Source: Saposhnikovia divaricata (taxonomy: Eukaryota > Streptophyta > Magnoliopsida > Apiales > Apiaceae). From it: 64,000 bases of DNA. Position numbers and translations under genes: made by a program. Below, piece by piece: positions 22,539 through 35,091 of this stretch. Under the pieces are notes generated by a model that had not been told where the DNA came from, ran no database searches, and saw nothing but the letters and a program-made list of their open reading frames with translations. The stretch lies in the NCBI GenBank assembly GCA_036435485.1, contig CM071597.1, positions 148,611,647 through 148,675,646 of the forward strand, read 5' to 3'. Numbering within the stretch: position 1 is the first letter of the stretch; the number at the start of each line of letters is the position of its first letter.

Positions 22539-24644
22539 CTAGCTTTTCCTTTCCCAAAATAAAGTCAATTCCGTGTCAACAACCTTTTCCTTGCCCTTAC
22601 GCCTAGTTGATTTTTCTTGATCATCCAACTTCTCCCCCTCAGTCGGGTTATCCTCCAGAGTAGTAGGATGTGGAGTTGGTAAATTAGACGAAGATGGTTT
22701 TGCCAAGGAATTAATTGCACGACTAAACTAGGATGCCATGGAACTTAACTGAACCTAGAATGCATCATGTTGAATAAGTTGCAAATTTTTGATTTCTGCA
22801 ATGGACTTACAGATTTTTGACAACTCTTTCTCCATTGTTTGGACCCGTGTAAGGAGTCTGCTGTATTCCTTTCTGGTTACAGGTGCATGTGGTTGAGTAG
22901 GTTGCTCACTCATACGTTCTGCAGGTGTTTCACTCAACACTCTATGTTCACTCAGTTTAGTGGTTTGGGTTACACTTACATGTTCTGTTCGTGTTTCTCT
23001 CCACTCTCCTCCAGAGCTTCCACCGATATGTGTACCTGCAAATGAAATCATCCTAGACCCTTTTTCAGAGGTCACGGATGGTGCAATGAAAGTTCGTGAG
23101 CTTCCGTCCTCGCGTGAAGCGAGTTGCCAACCACTGGTAAAGAGTGGTAAATCGTGAAAGAGATCCAGAGATTTTCCCTCTGGGAGGTTAAACTTGAATC
23201 GATTAAATGGCAAAAAACCCAAGTTTCCCTCGTACGTCTGTGAAGACACTTGGTTCATAAAAGAACCTCCTACCGATGGATCTTTCCGTAAAATGGAAGA
23301 TTCACCAGCAGTTATTGATGTAGGTAATTCCACCTCGGATGCCTGTGAAGGCATTTGATCTTTAGAAAGATCATCAACCACTCTTATGTTCCGTGAAATG
23401 GAACTCAAGATAGTTGCTCCCGTCAATTCAGCCTTATTTACATTTTCACTCATTGGATAACAAAGAATTGTTTCATTAACAGTTACCGTTACCTCAGGTT
23501 CATTGGGTTTACTCCGTTTAGAATGAGGTAGAGCAGCTGATGTAACTAACTCCTTATGTGGTGCTGCTGAGGCACTATCTCCCGCAATAATGTGGATGAC
23601 TGGTCGTTTAAGTGACAATTGAGGTGTAGGAGTTTGTTCTGTTTGTGTTTGTATTTGTAGAATGGGCTCTTCGACCTGTGTTAGAGTCAGTGGGATTTTC
23701 TGCTCTTAGTCGGGTAAGATGGCCACTAGGGGCTGTAGGAACTGTATTTCCTGTGATACAATAGGGAATACAGAGGTTGAGATAGCAGGGATTGAAATAT
23801 TACCTTGTCGTATACCTGCTCTCACTGGTCTTGGTAACAACGGAAGTGGAAAAGTCTTTAGATATTCAGTTAGGACTGTAGGCACATCCGTATAGTTCTT
23901 TTTGCTTATGTAATAAATTACATTCGTCTTCATGTAAGAACATTCCACCTTTCGACCATTTCCCGAGTGTACCCTGTCTTCATCATTCAAAAAATCATTT
24001 AATATTAGCTGTAGAAACCTTGGATATAGACATTTGACGTTTTGAGTCTGAACATCTCTTGTTCCCAAGTGTTTCATCTTTAAAATGATTTGACCAAGCA
24101 CTATTTTTCCAAAATTAATCCTCAAATTATTGGCAACCGCATACCCTATTTTTTGAATAAATTCACGTATCCGATCTAGATTCGTTCTATCTGAGGAATA
24201 AACATGGCCAAGAACGTTAAAGAAGAAATTCCAGTACTGGGTTAGAAATGTTCTAGAGATATTACCAGTATTAAAATTGCCATCTTGGTACCTTATAAAA
24301 TGAAAAAACATTTCAATCTGTTCAGGTGTAGGATCGGAAACGAGATTTTCCATAGGAAAATGATGAATTCGATTAACATCTCGTTCAGTGACCCTAATCG
24401 ACCTACCAAATAGTCGATATGTGAATGCATACCTGTCCTGTCCAGATGTGTTAACCGCACTGCAATATAGTTCACATAATGCATCATGGTTAAGCTACAC
24501 TGGTGTAACTAAAGCATAGCGAATTAATGAATGTTCATTCAGAAATTGTGCCCAAGCCCGAAATTGCTCATCAAAGATGGTTTCGATTTGCTAAATGGAA
24601 GTAGGATTAGCTTTAGCAATAACAAAACTTCCCTGCAATGCCAT
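22539..24644 (-). pseudogene. SIRE-type extra ORF (post-pol), stop-interrupted
   Basis: One minus-strand frame runs from ATG at 24644 (MALQGSFVIAKANPTS) to TAG at 22539. It is broken by TAG at 24593-24591, TAG at 24497-24495, a stop at 23708-23706, TAG at 22757-22755 and one more before the end. If these are read through it is about 700 codons. The N-terminal third is alpha-helical and resembles the uncharacterised proteins encoded after pol in SIRE-type elements (FRAWAQFLNEHSLIRYA; IGYAVANNLRINFGKIVLGQ). The middle is Ser/Pro/Thr-rich, followed by a predicted coiled stretch (YSRLLTRVQTMEKELSKICK) and a basic tail (STRRKGKEKVV). Its role is unknown. Sometimes called env-like, but I see no clear transmembrane segments. 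Confidence 0.6.
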
Positions 24645-25297
24645 TTTCAAAACTTTGAGGAAATTCAAAAACAAGGGTTAGTTTTTATAAAGGATGATGT
24701 ATAAAGCAAGAATATGAAATCTGAAATAAAAACCACCAGCTAGATTGAGAGATCTTTCCGATCAAAGCTCGAAATATTCAGCAATTGTGTGTATATGCTC
24801 TGTATATCTGAAAAATGATGATGTTAAACACAAACAAAAACTCATCATTTATAAGGTTTCAAGGTTTAGTGGGTTAGGTGAAATAGTGATAGGTTTTGTT
24901 TAAAGAATTCAAACTCTCTACAACAAGTGGTAAATTGTCAACCATGTTAGGTAGCCACATTTCATGAATTCAACAATGGAGGCTAACATCTTATCACCGA
25001 AGCCTGTCAGCCGACCTATCAGCCTATATACATATACACATATTTAATACTTCTAATTATTATGGATTTAAATATAATCACGCAGTAAATTAAGAATTAA
25101 TCCACAATAATAAACCTACAATTAAATAGACATAAAATTAACAAAATATCATTAATTGATATATGTCAATAAAATATTTATTTAATTATGCTACAGTGAT
25201 ATCTCCAGTATAATCCTGCAGATAATCAAATAAAACAAACAAAATCCAGAGAATGAAATTCACTGGCTGCAACAAATTGAACAGACATTTAAAAAGA

Positions 25298-25694
25298 TCA
25301 TGTGAAATTTAACATACCAAGCTCACTTACCAACCTTGAAAAGGTTGCTTCATCCAAAGCTTTAGTAAAAATGTCTGCCAAATGTTTTTCACTAGGAACA
25401 AAATGCAGTTCCACAGTGCCTTTCATCACATGCTCCTTGATGAAATGGTATCTGATGTCTATGTGCTTGGTTTTAGAATGCTGCACTGGATTTTGTGATA
25501 TTGCAATTGCACTCATGTTTTCACAGAAAATTGGGATCTTTTTAACTTTAACTCCATAGTCAAGTAGTTGATTTCTCATCCATAGAATCTGTGAACAACA
25601 ACTCCCAGCTGCTATGTATTCAGCCTCTGCAGTTGAGGTAGATACTGAGTTCTGCTTCTTACTAAACCATGAGACCAACTTGTTTCCCAAGAAT
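25298..25694 (-). pseudogene. Copia RNase H fragment
   Basis: The 130-residue frame holds the C-terminal RNase H segment of Ty1/copia pol: VSWFSKKQNSVSTSTAEAEY, the residues around CENMSAIAISQNPVQHSKTK and HIDIRYHFIKEHV, and a C-terminal HLADIFTKAL. Catalytic acidic residues of the E in AEAEY and D in HIDIRYH are kept, but the first catalytic strand is missing because the homology starts only at FLGNKLVSW. It is followed on the same strand by the SIRE-type extra ORF. Confidence 0.85.
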
Positions 25695-28600
25695 TGAAAA
25701 ATGAGAGGGAGGGAGACGAGATTGCGAGAATTAAAGAGAGAGTTCTAGAGAGATTGTTAGAGAATTCCCAGAGAATTCTAGAGAAACCCAGCTGAACTAA
25801 TACAATTGGGGAAGTCACTGCTAATTTAGGGATTGAAAAACATGGGCACTTTGGTAATTTAAAATGCTGAAAATCAATTATAAAAGCTTCTAAAATCGAG
25901 ATTAAATGAAAAATAAGTGAAATTTTAAATTAATAAGTTCTAAAATAAAGTTTATGAAATTACAACCATCTCCATATTTTTAAAATATTTTTAGGATCAA
26001 AAATGAATTAAATATGAATTTTACAAGTTTTGATCCTTTAAATGCAATAAAACTCTTAAAATCATTTTAAAATACTTAAGCACTCAAAATAATTCACCTA
26101 ATAATTTTAAAAACTAAATAATATCATAAAGGAAATAACACAAAAGATTTCATGATTTTTATCAACTCCTATGATTTTATAAAAATCTCAGAAGATAAAT
26201 AATGCATATTTAAATAGATTTAAATCGTCAAAAATTCAAAAAAAATTACACGGACCCACATTTCATATATACATCATAAGCACATAAACATGATGTCACA
26301 TATATTGAATCCTAAAAAAACTTCACCTCATATAATTCACATTTAATACTAAATAATAATTATTATAAATACGAAATTTCTAAGGCCTTATATTTGGGGG
26401 CGGTTCTTTCCTCTTAACCAATGTTGCCAGTCACCTTGAATAATAGGCGTAACCTCTCCAATAGGGTAATTGTTCATCCTTCTTTCATACTCTATCATCT
26501 TGTAGTTATAAGTTATGTGTTCTTTTGTGAATATGTTTCCTTTTAGTAATTATTTACATAATTATGTATCATCTATGTATTTGAGAGTACATATTTTATA
26601 TAAGTAATTTATTATGTTTTCTATGAGCAATTTATTATGTTTTCTGTTAAATTCAAACTATTAGTTAATGTTATTCTTGTAAAAGCTTCGTTTTTTAGAT
26701 GTAGATAGAAGATTTTTGAATTATAACTTGTTTATATATTTTGACATGTGTTCCATTTATATGTATATCTAGTATCTACACAAGTGATAAAACCATGATA
26801 ATTCCAGTAACATATAGCTAAAGATGGATATCACTTAAAACTAAAAATTTAAGATTGTATGAAAACATTGCGTCATTATAATGTTATTATGCAATAATAT
26901 ATAAAAGATATTATATTAACAACTGAGCCTATCAATGTGATATACTTGCTCATTTAATTTTGTGTTAGAAACTTATTTTGGTGTCTGTGGAAATTTGTGT
27001 AATGTTTCAAATTGTATTATCTTTATTTTTAGTGTTTAAATAAATAGGCTAAATACTAAATTAGAGCATATTATATTTTTCTCAACAACCTGTAAACTCT
27101 TTAAACAGTGAAGAAGATGCTCCAAGATGCTCCAGGTAAAAATAAGGCTATTTTCCATTCTTCTCAATATGTATAAAAGAAAAATTTACGTTATTTTTCT
27201 ATATTTAATATTTTTATTTTTATGGGCCATTTATAATGATTAACGGCCAACTTTATGAGATAGATATAAATTGGAAAAATGCATGAGCTGAGAATTTAGA
27301 AAGTTTTATTCCCCTTTTTAGTGTTTTCAATTTCCCCACCCAACATTTTTTGATGTTCACTCCTTTTGCATTGAGTAAGAATATACCATATTGTCTACTA
27401 TCGTGTGCTTTAGTAAATAATGTTCTCATGGTTTCCTAATTACCCTCCATACTCCTTTTTGTTTATTTACACAATTTTCAATTTCCCAAGATAGCTCATA
27501 CCCATAAATTACTACCTTTAAAATCATAAATCTTCGTTCTCTTAACATCTCTCCCCAATCACACACAAAGTGCGTGCCGTGCCGTCAACCGATAGAATGC
27601 TAGCAGTAAAGTAAAATAGAAGTCATTTAGGGGATTTTGTTTAAGGTTTTATACTTGTAACAGAAATTAAACAAAAAGTAATGTAATTGCTCTCTTGGAA
27701 AGACCTATGTTATGTTTGAATGAGTGGCCATGTTTTGGCCCTCCTTGGTACCACCTCTCTCTTATGAAAACAAGTGTTCAGAAAAAATTAAAAGTTTATT
27801 TTTTGTTTTAACAAACAGACAAGTTTAGTTTAACAGGTGTACAACTATTTAGCATGCGGAATCAGGAGCCAATATCAAATGTAATAAATTATGCAAAAGT
27901 TGGTTGCCTTTTTTAGTTTTGTTTTTCCCGATGGAAATATGGCACAATAGCACAAATATGATAGTGAACTTGAGATACCTTTGGTCTTATTTTATAGAAC
28001 AATGAATTATTTCAAGATTTGCCTCCTTTTATTTAGAACTTTTTTGGTTCTATTACTGCACTCATTCAGGATTACCTAATAAACATGTTTTGTCTTTGTT
28101 TTATTATATGTGATAGAATTATTTGAAGATGTGGCTTTGCCTAATAACACTATTACGGAATTCGTTTGGTACCATTGCTGCACATTTATAGGTATGCTTA
28201 ACTTCATAGATATTTATTTTCCCCAGTTCATTTTACTTATGTAAGAAATCATTTATGAAAGACACTATACTTGGTGCCTAATATGTTTTTCTTTTTTTGT
28301 CGAGTGCTGGATATCTTTTAGAAGTATAATGATGCCATTATTACACGTTGATGTAATAAATTTTTAAAAGGAATGGTAAAGTCGGAAGATGGAGGTTAAC
28401 ATGTTAGCTCCCATCACGCTTTATTATCCATAAAACTTCATTTGTTTTCTCTATTGGTAGGTACTAGGTAGTGGTCTAAGGATTGGTTTGTCTCTTATAC
28501 TCTTTGGAGCCTTATGGACAACATTTACATACTTATACAGTTGTTCATCACAAGTACCCGGTTATTATGAAGAACCGGGAGATAAATTAATGTAGCACTC

Positions 28601-29160
28601 TTATTATTAATCGATTCTTAATTTTGTACTAACTTCTCCTGCTCCTCCGTACAGTTCGGCATTTACACGTGCTTGTCATATAAAGTGAGGAGGATGTAGC
28701 ATATGAACTATGTAGAATAAAATTCGATTAATAGTATATGAATTCATATGGCACTGGGCTAAATTCATATGAAATCTTTAACTCTGTAAAAACTGACAGA
28801 CATTTAAGGAAAATCGCTTCAACTTTAGGATGGTTAAGTTCCCTAGATATGAGCTGTAGGTGAAAAAGTGTAGGATAGCAAACTGCACTCAAATACTATT
28901 ATGAATTAAAATGATATGTTTAATAAAATATCCTAAAGTCATTCTTCTTACACTTTTCCAATGATGAATCTTGGTCCGGTCCTTGTATTGCAAATTTTTG
29001 CCTATAACTAAACAAAATTGTTGGTCTAGATATATAAATTTCAATTCTACTAGTTTTTGTTTGATAAAATGTACTTGATTTGTGTTTCAGTTAGTAATAT
29101 CATGTATTCGAGGTCATGACTTATGGAACTTTTCTTTTGCAGTGTGGGGCCTTGCAAAAT
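25695..29160. other. AT-rich stretch without recognisable genes
   Basis: 25700-25800 is purine-rich (AGAGAG, GAGAATTC repeats), leader-like on the minus strand. The rest has no open frame I can support. A short direct repeat AAGATGCTCC occurs at 27114 and 27125. Confidence 0.4.
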
Positions 29161-29519
29161 AACAATGGTTTCTAAATCGAGTGTTGTTGTTTCTGGCTAT
29201 TACACAACGTCGTCTAGAGATGAAATGGTTGTCTTTCACTCTTTTAACAAGTATTTTGAACCGCTGTGTTCCTTCCTTCTAGCAACGGGTGTAAAACCAT
29301 TGTCTGATTTCAAACAGACCACTGCCCGATAGACCACGAAAAATTTATAGGTCAGGCAATGGTGAAAATCTGTTGCATGATCTTGTTTTTCTTGTAGTGA
29401 ATATATATTTACTTGCAGAATGAGAATAACTTTGGGATGGACTGAGTAATAGATTCCATATACAAAAAATTGAGCCAATGTTCAACAAATACAACCCGCT
29501 ATACAGGGGATTCTATTTA
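29161..29519 (+). mobile_element. Second copy of element A 3' end plus its flank
   Basis: 29161-29400 is nearly identical to 8311-8549 (3' terminal part of element A, ending CTTGTAGTG), and 29401-29517 continues to match 8550-8668, which lies beyond the element. Upstream of 29161 the two loci differ. This is therefore a segment copy or a related larger unit, not simply two independent transpositions. Element B starts immediately after, at 29520. Confidence 0.75.
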
Positions 29520-31732
29520 CACTACAAGGATTTTTGCTTCAGACAACAGGCAAAACGTGTTGTCTGAATATACCAAAAATTGTTGACTATTGAGAAGTCG
29601 TCTGACAACACACAGCAAACTGTTGTGTGAAAGTTGAAAGACAAGTAAAAGCCACCAGAAAAGTGTTGTCTGATACCCAGAAACAACAACACTTCTTTGG
29701 AAACCTCTTGTCAAATCTCCGATAACGCAACACTTTTTAACGAATATATTGTTGTTATTAAGCAGTAAAGACAATGGTTTTTAAAAGAAAGCCTATTGTT
29801 TAAGTGCAAAAGATACAATCTTTTACTTGATCAGGGCTGTTGTTGTATGTCATTACAGACAATGTTTTCTTAGCAAAAACCATTTGTTTTATGGTTAGAT
29901 GTACAACATGTTATCTCATATGGCATGTTGTTGTACAGTAGGAAGGATAACACTTTCTTAGTATACAACTCTTGTTTGAAATTGTTTCAAACAATGGTTT
30001 GGAGAGTATAACATGTTGTTATTTGTTAAAAGAGACAACAGTTTTGTGGGTTTTAACCTGCAGTGTGTATTCTTCTCCCACATTACTTTGTTAAATGGTA
30101 CATGTTGTTTGATTGCATTTTTTACAACTGTTAACATTAAGTAGTTTTTATTTTCCTATTGTGTGAGTCATTTTCTCACAAGGGATTTTAATAAAAGCAT
30201 TGCTTGATATATAATACAAAAAGTGTTAATCATTGGTGGACATTGGCTAAAATTATCTTAAACAATGGTTCTGGACATGTAAAGAAAACCAAACTACACT
30301 ATAAAATGAAAATGCCAGAAACAAACAATAGAAACCAATTCAATCCATCCATCCATTACGACCAATATTCACCATACCATCAACCAAAACTACAGAAGAA
30401 ATTTTTCACCTTATAACGCCAACACCACCAACAAACGTACACAACCAACCAAGTACATAATTAAAGTCTATCCACATCCAAAACAACTAATACATAAGTC
30501 ATATTTTTAGGTGAACACATCCACAAAAGAGACGGACTAAAAGTTTAATTTACGCTACTACCAAGTACATGTTCAACTCAAAATACCAATTTCAATAAAA
30601 GATGACAGAGTTCAACGAGCTAGGTGCTTCAACATATACTTTGCCAAGTCAGTCCTTATATCATTAAGCTCAGCCATGCCATAGCACAAGTTGCTTCTGC
30701 GTCGCCACTGCAAAATGGAACATGTATTGGAAGTCATATATCTTCACCACAAAACACAAGGATATCAGAAAAAAATGGATTGTTACCTTCATAGCAAATT
30801 TCAATTCCTTATCAAGACATATCTCCTTCATATAACGCATCACAAACACGCCACAGTCCTTGGACCCAGGTTGAAGAGGAATTCCCTGAAGAACATGTAG
30901 AATTAATTATATGTCTACACTGTCCTTGTGGAATTCAGAGATACAACAAAAAATTACTTAAGAAAAGGATAATACCGCCAGGTTCTCCCATGTAATTTTG
31001 TTTTTGGTAAACTTCTTCGCATCGTCATTATAGAGATTGATGGCACTACGAAATATAATGTAAATCAGATTTATGACATTTAACTTAGTAAGTGGTCTCA
31101 AATGAAATTAAGTTAATATAAAATACCCACTTGTCGACCACCTCCGTCCATTCTTCACTTGAAATTCGGCGCTTCAAAGGATCCATCTGGTAAACGATTT
31201 GAGCATCTGGATTTACAGCGGTGAGCGTCCAATGGTTCCTAATAATTCAAGAAATTAAACTATATTAAAGTGTGCATTTAAAAAACCTTAACACTAGCAT
31301 ATAAGTGTTGAAAAAAAAGAACTGACCCGGAGTTAAATGGCAAGAGAAAGTACTGGCCAGGCTGAGCATCCTTGAACCTGAGAGATAGGGATCGCGACCT
31401 TTTTGCTGGATTACCACAACCGAGGGCACCAATCGTATCAGGATCAACAAACGCTATCATATCAGTCATCTTGTGTTTTTTCAAATATTCCTGCAGAAAA
31501 CTATATAATATAAAAAAAAGTCATTACACAAGCAGTCCATTTTCATTTAAGAACTATTTACAAAGTCAAATAAATCTTTAAACGTCGATACTTACTTAAT
31601 GTATAAGCAAATGACGGCCCCTGACATCTCACCCCCACAGCACAAAGCATGAATATCCGACAAAAAAAGAGGTTTCTTAGCAGTTGATCCGAAAGCTTCT
31701 TCGGATATCAGAAAAGTAGATGCTCGGCCGTC
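29520..31732 (-). mobile_element. CACTA element B, 3' part with Ulp1-like gene
   Basis: The terminus CACTACAAGGATTTTTGC at 29520 is followed by about 600 bp rich in GTTGTCTGA/GACAAC/TTGTGTGA subterminal motifs. A Ulp1-like gene on the minus strand lies 1 kb inside. 29520-29975 is closely similar to 48486-48950, the left end of element D, so both are one family. The element is broken at about 31733 by a copia LTR; its other half and far terminus are not in the window. Confidence 0.8.
30680..31732 (-). pseudogene. Ulp1-like cysteine protease domain, transposon-encoded (element B)
   Basis: Minus-strand exons with short introns encode the C48 peptidase fold typical of CACTA-associated proteins: a lead-in ending SGAVICLYIK (to 31592), AFVDPDTIGALG (31490-31330), the catalytic His in HWTLTAVNPDAQ (about 31235) followed by the Asp in IVYQMDPLKRR (codon at 31183-31181), then EEWTEVVDKAINLYND, and the Cys in SKDCGVFVMRYMKEICLD (30870-30800). 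All three catalytic positions, His, Asp and Cys, are kept. The upstream part of the gene is lost because a copia LTR was inserted in the exon at about 31733. Family members cleave SUMO-like conjugates; in transposons the role is unclear. Confidence 0.75.
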
Positions 31733-32001
31733 TGTTGTGTTTCGAGGCATAAAACGCAGCGGATAAACGTAAATAAAACAATAAAAAATTTCGGAACCCA
31801 AACGCAGGATCCATGTATAATTACGAACTGATTATGGAGATAATGAATCGTACCTATTACAAACGTTACTTTCACGAACTCAACGGAGATCCTAGCTTGT
31901 AATCACCACACAGCCCTTTACGTCAAGATCTGTGTCTCTAAATCGTCCACACGAACACACCGATCGTCCAACGATCAACAGAGATGGTACTAGCCAAGAA
32001 A

Positions 32002-32071
<70 letters not shown>

Positions 32072-33280
32072 GCCTCTCTAAGATGTAGAGCAGCTAGGGT
32101 TTAGGTGAAAAACGAGTTTGCCAAAGTTTACCTAAACCAACACATCTCAATGTATTTATAAAGAGAGATTTGGGCTTAAAACCCTAAAACGTTTTGGGCT
32201 ACACTAAACCCAATTTGTTTTGGTTTTAATTAAATTCGAATTATATATATATTGCAATTAATCAAGTCCCACTTAATTAATTCAATAAATTCGAATTAAT
32301 AACTATTTAAATCCATAATTTAAATAAAGCTCTGTTTTATATGTTCTTATTGTGTAACCCTTTAGGTTATTATTACATTGGCAATAATTTTAATATCTAA
32401 TAATAAAATTATAAACAATGAGCGGTATCTAGTAATACATCATTGCTACCCAAGTAATAATAATAATTGGTGATCCAATTTAAACCTTTTGTGACTAATG
32501 TTTCCGTGTAATATAATCACTTTAACCAAATATTATAGATTAAACTCGAGGAATGTATTTAGTCATCCTCTTCAACATTGAATCCGGGTTTTCTTGATCC
32601 ATGAGTAAACTATTAAAAACAAATCATTATTTGAGCACGGCCATGCATTTTATAGTCTCACTCAATCAAGAGGCCAATAATATCTCTCCTAATTCTAGGA
32701 GGGTTAAATCCTTTATCTATCATTCATATTTCTCATACGACTCATGATATACCCGATGTCCACTTTTATCATCACCCGGTCAAAGGTAACTTTTAATGTA
32801 GTCAAAGTATATTAATCCTCGTATAGAAATATAATGATCTCAAGTCAAAGGATCATTACACCATTATCACTATGAGTCTTTCTTATGACTTTATTAAACA
32901 TGAAGAATCTCACTGTGGGTCTGTCCAGTACCATGTACTCCTACATGTACCTATGTATTGACTTTAGTATCTCCATACTTATAACCAATGAGATGTGGTT
33001 ATCTGTCAAACAACATACTAGTCTATTTGTGTATTATTATTGTCCTATAATAATAATACTCGACCAGGGATCTTTTAAGAATATGATATATTATATAATC
33101 TCAAGTTCAAGTCATGTACTTAAACTATATAATTTGTATCATGATTCTAAGGACATTTATTATGCTAACAAATATATCGCAGTAATTAAAGTCATAATAA
33201 ATATGTTTATTGAATGATCAAATGACATAAAGGTTTATTCAAAGAAACAATGTATTGCCTCTAGGGCACCTACACTAACA
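31733..33280 (-). repeat. 3' LTR of the copia element
   Basis: The LTR starts (minus strand) TGTTAGTGTAGGTGCCCTAG at 33280 directly after the polypurine tract, and ends ...CAACA at about 31733, giving TGTT/AACA termini. Length is about 1.55 kb. The left limit is set where Ulp1 coding similarity stops; it could be off by a few bases. It contains a (CT)n run at 32004-32067. Confidence 0.65.
32004..32067. repeat. (CT)n microsatellite
   Basis: About 30 uninterrupted CT dinucleotides inside the copia LTR. Confidence 0.95.
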
Positions 33281-33294
33281 ATCTCCTACTTGCA

Positions 33295-34119
33295 CTAGAG
33301 CCAATCACCCATGTATCCAATACCCATGGAACTAGTATGACCATCGTGCTTCTGCTGCGACAAGCCTTTGGTCAGTGGGTCTGCAATGTTATCATTTGTG
33401 TGCACTTTACATATGTATATGTCACCCCTTTCATTAATCTCTTGAATATGGTGAAATCTCCTGAGTATATGTTTGGATCGGGAGTGTGATCTAGGTTCTT
33501 TAGCCTGTGCAATGGCTCCATTATTATCGCAGTATAGATCAATGGGATCTGCGATCGATGGAACCACTCCCAAATCAGTAATGAATTTTCGAATCCAAAC
33601 AGCCTCCTTAGCCGCTTCACAAGCTGCAATGTACTCAGCCTCCATTGTAGAATCAGCTACTGTTTCTTGCTTTGAACTTTTCCAGCTTACAGCACCCCCG
33701 TTTAGAAAAAACACAAAACCAGACTGTGATACAGTATCATCCCTGTCTGTTTGGAAACTTGCATCGGTGTAACCTTTTACAACCAGTTTCTCCTCTCCTC
33801 CATACACCAAGAATGAATCTTTAGTCCTTTTCAGGTACTTTAGAATATTCTTGACTGCCGTCCAGTGACCTTCACCTGGATTAGACTGGTATCTGCTCGT
33901 CATGCTCAAAGCATACGAAACATCTGGGCGAGTACATACCATTGCATACATGATAGATCCAATTGCTGAGGCATATGAAACCTTACTCATGTGATCCTTC
34001 TCATCCAATGATTTCGGAAACTGGTCTTTAGAGATCGTTATCCCTTGAGACACGGGGACATATCCCCTTTTTGCATTTTGCATACCAAAACGATGCAAAA
34101 CCTTATCAATGTATGTGCT
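33295..34119 (-). pseudogene. Copia RNase H and RT C-terminus
   Basis: In the same frame as the RT segment and separated from it by a single TAG (34122-34120). It contains the RT tail (GSIMYAMVCTRPDVSYALSM), and the RNase H motifs GYTDASFQTDRDD, the E of TMEAEYIAACEAAKEAVWIR, and DLYCDNNGAIAQAKEPRSHS, ending with NDNIADPLTKGL. Catalytic acidic residues are kept. Without the stop it would be a normal pol C-terminus. Confidence 0.9.
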
Positions 34120-35091
34120 CTAACTTAGACCGATCATCCTTCTAGATCTATCTCTATAGATCCTCATTCCTAGAATGTAGGTTGCCTCTCCTAAGTCTTT
34201 CATAGAGAAGTTGCTCCCTAACCAAGTCTTAACAGCCTTTAGAGAAGGTATGTCATTCCCCATTAGTAGTATATCATCAACATATAGTACTATGAATGCC
34301 ACATGGCTCCCACTAACCTTCCTGTAAACACAAGGTTCATCTTCATTTTGAACAAAGCCATACTCTTTGACTGTTTCATCAAAATGAATATTCCATCTCC
34401 TAGATGCTTGCTTCAATCCATAAATGGATCGACGTAATTTACATACCTTGCCAACATTCCTTGGATCGACAAAACCTTCAGGTTGTGTCATGTACACATC
34501 CTCTTCAAGGCTTCCATTAAGGAAGGCTGTTTTGACATCCATTTGCCAGATTTCATAATCATGGAATGCTGCAATGGCAAGCAAAATCCTTATGGACTTG
34601 ACCATAGCCACTGGTGAGAAAGTTTCATCATAGTCAATACCATGAATTTGTTTGAAACCTTTGGCTACCAGCCTTGCTTTATAGGTCTGAACGTTTCCAT
34701 CCATATCAGTTTTCTTCTTGAAAACCCATTTGCACCCTACTGGTTTTACCCCTTCAGGTGGATCAACCAAAGTCCATACTTGGTTTTCGTACATGGAATC
34801 CATCTCGGATTTCATGGCTTCAAGCCATCTCTTAGAGTCTGGACTGTTTATAGCATCTTGGTATGTAAGAGGCTCATCTTCATCTATGAGCATCAAATCA
34901 CCACATTGAGTCAAGAGAAATTCATATCCCTCTGGCTCATGGAGAATTCTACCAGATCTACGAACAACCTGTGTTTGTTGAGCATTATTATCATCCTGCT
35001 CTTGTTCCACTTCAGGTTCAATGTTGTTTTGTGATTCTCGATCTTCATCGAGATCTATAGTTCTCCCACTGTTTCTTTTGGAAACAAAATC
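34120..35091 (-). pseudogene. Copia reverse transcriptase
   Basis: This is the RVT_2 domain. GCKWVFKKKTDMDGNVQTYK, ARLVAKGFKQIHGIDYDETF, IWQMDVKTAFLNGSLEEDVY and the active-site block VLYVDDILLMGND are all visible. The two aspartates of YVDD and the upstream D of QMDVKTAF form the polymerase triad. The segment is joined to the integrase upstream by an in-frame TGA (35094-35092), with an Asp/Glu-rich linker (DEDRESQNNIEPEVEQEQDD) between. It ends at TAG 34122-34120. Confidence 0.92.

Larger units (their letters stand above)
22340..25694 (-). mobile_element. Truncated copia element with extra 3' ORF (SIRE-like)
   Basis: Minus-strand order is RNase H (25694-25298), a non-coding gap, then a long extra ORF (24644-22539) and a polypurine stretch AATAGGGGGAGAT at about 22315-22328, as expected just before a 3' LTR. 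An extra ORF between pol and the 3' LTR is typical of the SIRE lineage of plant copia elements. Everything upstream of the RNase H segment is missing: similarity stops abruptly at 25694. I could not place the LTR ends. Confidence 0.6.

Noticed and set aside
22839..23157. Plus-strand frames of 65-68 codons
   Set aside because: They lie opposite the SIRE-type extra ORF and have no recognisable protein features.
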